Position numbers and translations under genes: made by a program
Notes under the pieces: generated by a model
Database searches by the model: none
The model's input: the letters and a program-made list of their open reading frames with translations, nothing else
What the model was told of the DNA's origin: nothing
Source of the DNA: Streptomyces humicola
GTDB lineage: Bacteria; Actinomycetota; Actinomycetes; Streptomycetales; Streptomycetaceae
Length of the DNA: 41,480 nucleotides
Assembly: GCF_024436035.1 (NCBI RefSeq)
Contig: NZ_JANFNG010000045.1
Coordinates: forward strand, 1-41,480
Direction: 5' to 3'
Shown here: positions 35,683 through 41,480 of the stretch, piece after piece
Numbering within the stretch: the stretch's first letter is position 1
Layout of the letters: each line of letters begins with the position of its first letter

Positions 35683-37905
35683 TCAGCTGTCCCGCTCCTG
35701 CTCGGCTGCGCCGTCCTCCCGGCTCGCGGGCGCATCCGGCGGGCCCGTCTCCTGTGAGCGCGCCCCGACGACCCGGGCCCCGCTCCCGGGAAGTGCCGCC
35801 GGGTCCGCGGAGGGCGGTCGCGACGCCGACGCCGCGACAGACGGTATCGGCGACCGCGCGGCCGGGAGCGCACGGGGCGCAGGAAGCGCCGTCGCACTCT
35901 CGCGGAGTGCGCCCTTTGCGCCCTCTACACCGCTCGCGCCGCTCGCGCCAGTCGCGCCGTTCACGCCCTGCCTGCCGTTGCTCTGGCCGTTGCCCCGGGC
36001 CCCCGCATCCCGGAGCCTCCGCTGGCGCCGCGAATCCTCCGGCTCCAGCGGGATCGGCGACGCACGCAGGCTGCCCTCCGCCGTCCTCGGCAGGGTCAGC
36101 CGGAACTGCGATCCGCCGCCCGGCTCACCCCAGGCCTGCAGCCAGCCGCCGTGCAGGCGTGCATCCTCGACCGCGATCGACAGGCCGAGTCCGGTGCCGC
36201 CCGTCGTCCGGGCCCGGGCCGGATCCGCCCGCCAGAACCGGTTGAAGACCCGAGTGGCCTCGCCGGGCTTGAGGCCGACGCCGTAGTCCCGCACCGCGAC
36301 CGCCACCGCACCGCCCGCCGACGCCATCCGGACGACGACGTCACGCCCCTCGCCGTGCTCGACGGCGTTGACCACGAGATTGCGCAGGATCCGCTCGACG
36401 CGCCGCGCGTCCGCCTCCGCGACCACGGGCTGATCGTCGCCACGGACGACGATGCGGCTGCCCTTGCGCTCCGCCAGCGGCTCCGCCGCGTCGACGACAC
36501 GCCGTACGACGTCGCGCAGGTCGACCGGCTCGGCGTCCAGTGCCGCCGCTCCGGCGTCGAACCTGCTGATCTCCAGCAGATCCGACAGCAGCGACTCGAA
36601 ACGTTCCAGCTGGCTCTGGAGCAACTCGGCCGAGCGCGCGGTGACGGGATCGAAATCCTCCCGCGCGTCATGGATCACGTCGGCGGCCATCCGCACGGTG
36701 GTGAGCGGGGTACGCAACTCGTGCGAGACGTCGGAGACGAAACGCCGTTGCATTCGCGACAACTCCTCCAGCTGCTGGATCTTCAGCTGGAGCGTCTTGG
36801 CCATCTTGTTGAACGACTCGCCGAGCCGTGCGATGTCATCCTCGCCGGTGACCTTCATCCGCTCCTGGAGCCGCCCGGCCGCCAGCCGCTCGGAGATGCC
36901 CGCGGCCATCCGCACGGGGGTGACCACCTGCCGCACCACCAGCCACGCAATGGCGCCCAGCAGGCCGACGACGAAGACGCCGGCCGTCGCGAGTGTCGTC
37001 TCGACGAGGCTGAGAGTCTTCTCCTCCTGGGTGAACGGGAACAGGTAGTACAGCTCGTATGCCTTGCCGCTGATGTCGGTGAGGCGCTTGCCGATGATCA
37101 GCGCGGGCTGCGGATTGCCCGGATCCGTGGTGTACACGATGGGGTGATACAGCTTGTACGACCCCGACTGGCCGGCGACGGTGTTCCTCAGGTCCTGCGG
37201 GACGCTCGCCTCCGGGTCGACGTTGCCCGAGGCGCGCGGACCACGTGTGGTGCTCTGGCTGTCCGCGAGGTACGGCTGCTGATCGGCGTCGCTCAGCGCG
37301 ACCACCGAGTAGACGCCCTGGCCGCCGCTGGCGAGCTGCTGGACGAGGTTGGTGAGCCAGATACCGGCATCGGTCTGGTTGCGGCCCGACGAGCCGTTCG
37401 CGGCGCTCTGGCCGCCTCCGCCGGCCGAGCCGCCCGCGCTGTCGGCGAGTTCCTGCGCGAACGCGAATCCGCCGCGCGCCTGACTCTCCGCCGCATTGTT
37501 CTTCGCTTCGAGCAGGCCTCCCCGCACCTGACCGACGACGACGAACCCGAGCAGCAGAACGACGCCCACCGACATCAGCAAGGTGGTGGCGACCACCCGG
37601 ACCTGCAGATTGCGCCGCCACAACCGCGTTGCGGGGACCAGCGGCCGCCGCGCCCAGCGCACGACGGTACGCAGCGCGTACGCGAGCACGGGCAGCAGCG
37701 CCCCCAGCGGGTCTGCCTGGCGGCTCTCCTGCCGTTCACGCTCGAGGCGCTCCAAGCGCTCCCGGCGCTCGCGACCGTCCAGGCCGTCCCCGCCGTCCCG
37801 CTCGCGCTCAGGCATGGCCGACCCCGAAGCGCCGCCGTGTGCGGACCGCTCCGGGCCGTCCTCGTACCCTGCCCTCACCGTGCGAAGGCCCTCACCGGAC
37901 GGCAT
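35683..37905 (-). CDS. mtrB: Sensor histidine kinase MtrB
   Basis: Membrane sensor kinase of 740 residues. A charged cytoplasmic N-terminus (RERRERLERLERERQE) precedes TM1 (about 104-126). An external domain of ~180 residues with a Gly/Ser-rich insert precedes TM2 (about 305-327). HAMP (327-380), the H-box SDVSHELRTPL with H395, the N-box NLVVNAVEHG and the G-boxes RDYGVGL and GTGLGLSI follow. A disordered tail of ~120 residues rich in Ser/Ala/Pro ends the protein. It phosphorylates MtrA to coordinate cell-wall turnover, osmotic response and development. ATG 37905 lies 8 bp after mtrA; the conserved part begins later, so internal starts remain possible. Confidence 0.95.
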   Translation of the reverse strand: MPSGEGLRTVRAGYEDGPERSAHGGASGSAMPERERDGGDGLDGRERRERLERLERERQESRQADPLGALLPVLAYALRTVVRWARRPLVPATRLWRRNLQVRVVATTLLMSVGVVLLLGFVVVGQVRGGLLEAKNNAAESQARGGFAFAQELADSAGGSAGGGGQSAANGSSGRNQTDAGIWLTNLVQQLASGGQGVYSVVALSDADQQPYLADSQSTTRGPRASGNVDPEASVPQDLRNTVAGQSGSYKLYHPIVYTTDPGNPQPALIIGKRLTDISGKAYELYYLFPFTQEEKTLSLVETTLATAGVFVVGLLGAIAWLVVRQVVTPVRMAAGISERLAAGRLQERMKVTGEDDIARLGESFNKMAKTLQLKIQQLEELSRMQRRFVSDVSHELRTPLTTVRMAADVIHDAREDFDPVTARSAELLQSQLERFESLLSDLLEISRFDAGAAALDAEPVDLRDVVRRVVDAAEPLAERKGSRIVVRGDDQPVVAEADARRVERILRNLVVNAVEHGEGRDVVVRMASAGGAVAVAVRDYGVGLKPGEATRVFNRFWRADPARARTTGGTGLGLSIAVEDARLHGGWLQAWGEPGGGSQFRLTLPRTAEGSLRASPIPLEPEDSRRQRRLRDAGARGNGQSNGRQGVNGATGASGASGVEGAKGALRESATALPAPRALPAARSPIPSVAASASRPPSADPAALPGSGARVVGARSQETGPPDAPASREDGAAEQERDS

Positions 37906-37913
37906 GTGACGGA

Positions 37914-38591
37914 TCAGCCCGGCCCGGCCTTGTAGCCGACGCCGCGCACGGTCACCACGATCTCCGGGCGCTCCGGATCCTTCTCGACCTTCGAGCGCAG
38001 CCGCTGCACATGCACGTTCACCAGCCGCGTGTCGGCGGCGTGGCGGTAGCCCCAGACCTGTTCGAGCAGCACCTCACGGGTGAAGACCTGCCACGGCTTA
38101 CGGGCGAGTGCCACCAGCAGGTCGAACTCCAGCGGGGTCAGCGCGATGGCCTCGCCGTCGCGCTTGACGGAGTGCCCGGCCACGTCGATGACCAGATCAC
38201 CGACGGTGAGCTGCTCCGGCGTCGGCTCCTCGGCCCTGCGCAGTCGGGCCCGTACGCGCGCGACCAGTTCCTTCGGCTTGAACGGCTTGATCACGTAGTC
38301 GTCGGCACCCGATTCGAGCCCCACGACCACGTCGACGGTGTCGCTCTTCGCCGTGAGCATGACGATGGGCACCCCGGACTCCCCGCGGATCTGCCGGCAT
38401 ACGTCGATGCCGTCCCGTCCGGGGAGCATCAGATCGAGCAGCACCAGGTCAGGCTTGGTCTCGCGGAAGGCGGCGAGGGCCTTGTCACCGTCCGACACGA
38501 ACGACGGCTCAAACCCCTCTCCGCGCAGCACGATGCCGAGCATCTCCGCCAGTGCGGTGTCGTCGTCGACGACGAGGACGCGTCCCTTCAT
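37914..38591 (-). CDS. mtrA: OmpR-family response regulator MtrA
   Basis: DNA-binding regulator of 225 residues. The receiver has VVDDD (D9-D11), phosphoacceptor D53 in LLDLMLPG and IKPFKPKEL. The C-terminal OmpR/PhoB winged helix ends RLVNVHVQRLRSKVEKDPERPEIVVTVRGVGYK. Its partner kinase MtrB follows after 8 bp. In actinobacteria MtrA controls peptidoglycan hydrolases and, in streptomycetes, sporulation and antibiotic genes. The ATG is 7 bp from the mtnA stop, and its ribosome binding site (GGGATGATG) lies within the mtnA 3' end. Confidence 0.98.
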   Translation of the reverse strand: MKGRVLVVDDDTALAEMLGIVLRGEGFEPSFVSDGDKALAAFRETKPDLVLLDLMLPGRDGIDVCRQIRGESGVPIVMLTAKSDTVDVVVGLESGADDYVIKPFKPKELVARVRARLRRAEEPTPEQLTVGDLVIDVAGHSVKRDGEAIALTPLEFDLLVALARKPWQVFTREVLLEQVWGYRHAADTRLVNVHVQRLRSKVEKDPERPEIVVTVRGVGYKAGPG

Positions 38592-38598
38592 AGCGACA

Positions 38599-39762
38599 TC
38601 ATCCCATTACCTGATCGTGACCTGGGCCACATGGTGGACTAAGTGCCGCGAGCGAGGCCGCGGACACCGGGGAGGCCACGCCGTTCTCCGTGACGACGGC
38701 CGTTATCAACTCGGGTGGAGTGACGTCGAACGCGGGGTTATACGCCTGTGCTCCGAGTGGTGTCACCAGCATGCCACCGCCCGCCTCGGAGACCGGAGCC
38801 TGCGGAAAGGAGATTTCCGTCACTTCGTGTCCCGGACGCTGCTCGATGTCGATCGAGGCCCCGTCCGGAGTGTCGAGGTCGATGGTCGTGGTCGGCGCGA
38901 CGACGATGAACGGCACATGGTGGTAGTGGGCGAGGACGGCGAGCGGATAGCTGCCCACCTTGTTCGCCGTCGAACCGTCGGCGGCGATCCGGTCGGCGCC
39001 AATCAGCACCGCGTCGACCTCACCGGCCGCGAAGAGCGACCCGGCCGCGTTGTCGGCCAGCACGGTGTACGCCATCCCCGCGCGCGCCGCCTCGTACGCG
39101 GTCAGGCGCGCGCCCTGCAGCAGCGGACGGGTCTCGTCCACCCACAGGCGGCGCAGCAGCCCTCCGCGATGGGCGGCGAGCGCGACTGCCAGGGCGGTGC
39201 CCTCCCCGCCTGAGACGAGAGCGCCGGTGTTGCAGTGGGTCAGCACCCGGTAGCCGCCGCCGGGCGACAACTTCTCCAGCAGCCCCAGGCCGTGGCGCGC
39301 CATCCGCGTGCTCGCCTCGGCGTCTTCGGCGTGCAGGGCACGGGCCTCGGCAAGCGCCGCCGCCGCGGCCTGCTCCGCATCCGCGCCCGAGGCGAGTGCC
39401 CTTCGGTGGGCGGACACGGCCCGGCGGACCCCGTACCCCAGATTGACGGCCGTGGGCCTGGCCTGTGCGAGGAGCCCGGCGGCGTCGTCGACGTCGAAAC
39501 CGCGCGCCGCTGCCAGAGCCACGCCGTACGCGCCCGCCAGGCCCAGCACCGGTGCACCACGCACGGCGAGGGAACGTATCGCCCCGACAAGCGTCTGTAC
39601 GTCGGTACAGACCAGCTCGACCTCGGCGGCCGGGAGCCGGGTCTGGTCAAGGAGGATCAGGACCGGCCCTTCTGGTAGCTCTTCCCAGCGAAGAGCGGGA
39701 ACCGCGACCGGAGGACCGGAGTTCGAATCATTGGCCGAAGACAGCGCGCACTGATCACCCAT
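38599..39762 (-). CDS. mtnA: Methylthioribose-1-phosphate isomerase
   Basis: Methionine-salvage enzyme (eIF2B-alpha-like fold) that converts 5-methylthioribose 1-phosphate to methylthioribulose 1-phosphate. The product has 387 residues. The catalytic cysteine is C177 (THCNTGAL) and the catalytic aspartate is D257 (IGADRIAADG), matching the Cys160/Asp240 pair of the B. subtilis enzyme. RGAPVLGLAGAYG and NKVGSYPLAVLAHYHHVPF complete the signature. ATG 39762 is chosen; MARF ten codons upstream (39792) is an alternative. Neither has a strong Shine-Dalgarno. Its stop is 7 bp before mtrA. Confidence 0.93.
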   Translation of the reverse strand: MGDQCALSSANDSNSGPPVAVPALRWEELPEGPVLILLDQTRLPAAEVELVCTDVQTLVGAIRSLAVRGAPVLGLAGAYGVALAAARGFDVDDAAGLLAQARPTAVNLGYGVRRAVSAHRRALASGADAEQAAAAALAEARALHAEDAEASTRMARHGLGLLEKLSPGGGYRVLTHCNTGALVSGGEGTALAVALAAHRGGLLRRLWVDETRPLLQGARLTAYEAARAGMAYTVLADNAAGSLFAAGEVDAVLIGADRIAADGSTANKVGSYPLAVLAHYHHVPFIVVAPTTTIDLDTPDGASIDIEQRPGHEVTEISFPQAPVSEAGGGMLVTPLGAQAYNPAFDVTPPELITAVVTENGVASPVSAASLAALSPPCGPGHDQVMG

Positions 39763-39986
39763 CCGCTCAGTCTGCCCTGCGAAGCGGGCCATATGAATGG
39801 TCCACGCACGATGCAGCGCATACGGCGACGCCGGGAACACCCGGCCACGACCCGTGACACCATGGCCGCCGGGCTCGCAGGGGCCCGGACGCGCGTCGGT
39901 CGCTGGTGGCGACAGTGCGGCAGCGGCAACGGCAGTGCCGTGACGGCAATGACGGCGGTGACGGCAGCAGTGACGAAGGAGCATCG

Positions 39987-41330
39987 ATGAACAACTCTCC
40001 GGGCTGGGCTTCGCCCGGATCGGCCCCCTCAGATCCGGACGAGCCGGTGACGACCCCGGAGCAGCCGGAGCAGTCCGGCGGAGCCGTGCTGCCCGGGCAG
40101 TCCCAGCAGCCCGAGCAGCCCGAGCAGGCTGGGAGTGATCACTCCGCCGAGACCGATGACGCCATGCCGCCGAACTGGTCGAAGAACCAGCCGCCGCCGG
40201 CCCCCTGGAACGCTCCGGGGCCGGGACCTGCTGACGCCGTACGGCCCCCCGGCGGCCCAGGCTGGGGTACGCCCCCGCCGCAGGGCCCGGCGGGCCCTGC
40301 GGGACCCTGGGGCGGTGCAAGCGGGCCCGGCCGGCAGAGCTGGCCCGGCACCCCGCCCCCGCCGGCGGCGAAGCCCGGGGTGATCCCGCTCCGTCCCCTG
40401 GCCTTCGGCGAGATCCTCGAAGGCGCGTTCAGCACCATCCGGGTGCACTGGCGCACGGTCCTGAGCATCTCGTTCGGCGTCGCACTGCTCACCCAGGCCG
40501 TTTCGACCGTGGCGACGGGCCTGTTCCTCAAGAACACGTCGACGAGCCTCACCGCTCTCCAAAACAACCCCGACGCCAGCCCCAGCGACGTTCTCCACAC
40601 GGTGACCAGCGCCTTCGCAAGCAGTGGCGTGAGCACCGCGATCAGCGTCATCGGGCAGCTCGTTGCCACCGCCATGCTCACGATCATCGTCAGCCGATCG
40701 GTCCTCGGCCGCCCGGTGACGGCGGGCGACGCCTGGCGGGAGTCCGGCCCCCGGCTTCTACGACTGCTGGCTATGACGGTGATCGTCGGAGTCGTCGCAG
40801 CGCTCGTGGTCGCTGTCGGAGCCACGCCGGGGATCCTGCTCGCCGTCTTCGGCTCCGCGGCCGGCGGTGCGGCACTGGCGGTACTCGGCGGTCTCGCGGG
40901 GTTGATCGTGGCCGTTTGGCTGCTCATCCGCCTCAGCCTCGCAACGCCCGCCCTGATGCTGGAGAAGCAGAGCGTGTTCGCGTCACTCACGCGCTCGGCG
41001 AAGCTCGTGCGTGGCGCGTGGTGGCGAGTCTTCGGAATTCAGCTGTTGGCGTCGATCATCGTCTTCGTCATCACGTCGATGATCGCCATCCCGTTCACCG
41101 CGGTCGGCGCGGTGCTCGGCGGCGACGGCGCCCAGACTCTGCTGGCCAATGGCACGACCCCGACGAGCTGGCCGTTCCTCGTCGTGATTGGCATCGGAAC
41201 GGTGATCGGGACCACCATCACCTTCCCGATCAGCGCTGGCGTCACTGCACTCCTCTACATGGATCAGCGCATCCGCCGAGAGGGCCTGGACATCGAACTC
41301 GCCCGCGCAGCCGGAGTGCCGGGCTACTGA
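39987..41330 (+). CDS. Pro-rich polytopic membrane protein
   Basis: Protein of 447 residues. Residues 1-125 are hydrophilic and disordered (Pro/Gln/Gly-rich). RPLAFGEILEGAFSTIRVHWRTVL marks the start of a membrane domain of about six spans ending at ALLYMDQRIRREGLDIELAR. This layout resembles actinobacterial proteins annotated as glycerophosphodiester phosphodiesterase membrane-domain-like, without the catalytic domain. The function is unknown. ATG 39987 has AAGGAG six bases upstream. It is divergent from mtnA, 224 bp away. That gap contains degenerate GTGACGGCA-like repeats (about 39910-39975), which may be leader sequence. A 13-bp-stem hairpin follows the stop. Confidence 0.8.
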   Translation: MNNSPGWASPGSAPSDPDEPVTTPEQPEQSGGAVLPGQSQQPEQPEQAGSDHSAETDDAMPPNWSKNQPPPAPWNAPGPGPADAVRPPGGPGWGTPPPQGPAGPAGPWGGASGPGRQSWPGTPPPPAAKPGVIPLRPLAFGEILEGAFSTIRVHWRTVLSISFGVALLTQAVSTVATGLFLKNTSTSLTALQNNPDASPSDVLHTVTSAFASSGVSTAISVIGQLVATAMLTIIVSRSVLGRPVTAGDAWRESGPRLLRLLAMTVIVGVVAALVVAVGATPGILLAVFGSAAGGAALAVLGGLAGLIVAVWLLIRLSLATPALMLEKQSVFASLTRSAKLVRGAWWRVFGIQLLASIIVFVITSMIAIPFTAVGAVLGGDGAQTLLANGTTPTSWPFLVVIGIGTVIGTTITFPISAGVTALLYMDQRIRREGLDIELARAAGVPGY

Positions 41331-41337
41331 GTGTCCG

Positions 41338-41372
41338 TTGTGGGGTTCCGAGGTTCCCCCGGAACCCCACAA
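41338..41372 (+). terminator. Hairpin terminator after the membrane-protein gene
   Basis: TTGTGGGGTTCCG (41338-41350) pairs with CGGAACCCCACAA (41360-41372), a perfect 13-bp stem with a 9-base loop. It begins 8 bp past the stop. No T-run follows. Confidence 0.8.
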
Positions 41373-41428
41373 CACCACCACCCATAACCAAACAAGGCAC
41401 ACCACCCCTAACCGAACCACAACAAAAA

Positions 41429-41467
41429 AGGCCTTGGGCCCGGAACGAGGTCCCGGGCCCAAGGCCT
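41429..41467 (-). terminator. Very strong rho-independent terminator for leftward transcription
   Basis: AGGCCTTGGGCCCGG (41429-41443) pairs perfectly with CCGGGCCCAAGGCCT (41453-41467), with a 9-base loop. On the minus strand a T-tract follows the stem at once (complement of A6 at 41424-41429). Its orientation means it ends a transcript coming from beyond the right edge. It is the only classic stem-plus-T-tract terminator in the window. Confidence 0.88.
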
Positions 41468-41480
41468 GTCAATAATTGTT

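Noticed and set aside
40983-41462. 159-codon minus-strand frame at the right end
   Set aside because: It runs through both terminator hairpins and is antisense to the membrane-protein gene, with no conserved features.

Overview
The window is typical high-GC actinobacterial DNA with GTG/TTG as well as ATG starts, long overlapping antisense reading frames and near-universal G/C third positions. The gene set (prfB next to two Ser/Thr kinases, a ~1,650-residue NAD-glutamate dehydrogenase, secA, hpf, and mtrA-mtrB-lpqB) points to a Streptomyces or a close relative in the Streptomycetaceae. The order resembles the S. coelicolor core chromosome from prfB/pkaB/pkaA through gdhB and secA to mtrAB/lpqB; that comparison is from memory, not from a search. 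It is mostly housekeeping chromosome. I see no insertion sequence, prophage, CRISPR array, tRNA or rRNA gene inside the window.

Layout. 1-402: the 5' part of a secreted protein made of Gly-Ser-Thr-Gln/Glu tetrapeptide repeats, running off the left edge. 662-5877 (minus): prfB, then two membrane-anchored eukaryotic-type kinases (pkaB, pkaA). 6294-9503 (plus): an FHA-domain FtsK/EccC-like ATPase transcribed away from the kinases, making a plausible phospho-threonine writer/reader unit. 9483-12707 (minus): a CUT1-type sugar ABC importer (binding lipoprotein and two permeases, no ATPase gene). 12903-17974: a GT2-TagF-like two-domain polymerase, a membrane acyltransferase and a polytopic membrane protein, probably surface glycopolymer genes. 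18029-22966 (minus): gdhB.

23413-26011: a DJ-1/PfpI protein, a HAD phosphatase, a DUF6912-like protein and an Rv3235-like protein. 26045-28840 (minus): secA. 29052-30896 (plus): a GNAT acetyltransferase and a YcaQ-type DNA glycosylase. 30900-32528 (minus): an orphan LuxR-type response regulator and long-form hpf. 32935-39762 (minus): mtnA-mtrA-mtrB-lpqB-comF, closely packed and probably co-transcribed from mtnA to lpqB or comF. 39987-41330 (plus): a Pro-rich polytopic membrane protein, followed at the right edge by two strong hairpins; the last is oriented to stop leftward transcription arriving from outside.

The most interesting regulatory signal is a recurring promoter, TTGTCAGTG-N8-TANNNT, which matches the published actinobacterial RecA-NDp/PafBC DNA-damage promoter. 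It lies exactly where the YcaQ glycosylase mRNA would begin at its own ATG (leaderless). A near copy with identical geometry precedes the HAD phosphatase gene, and a third, with a weaker -10, precedes the FHA-FtsK gene.
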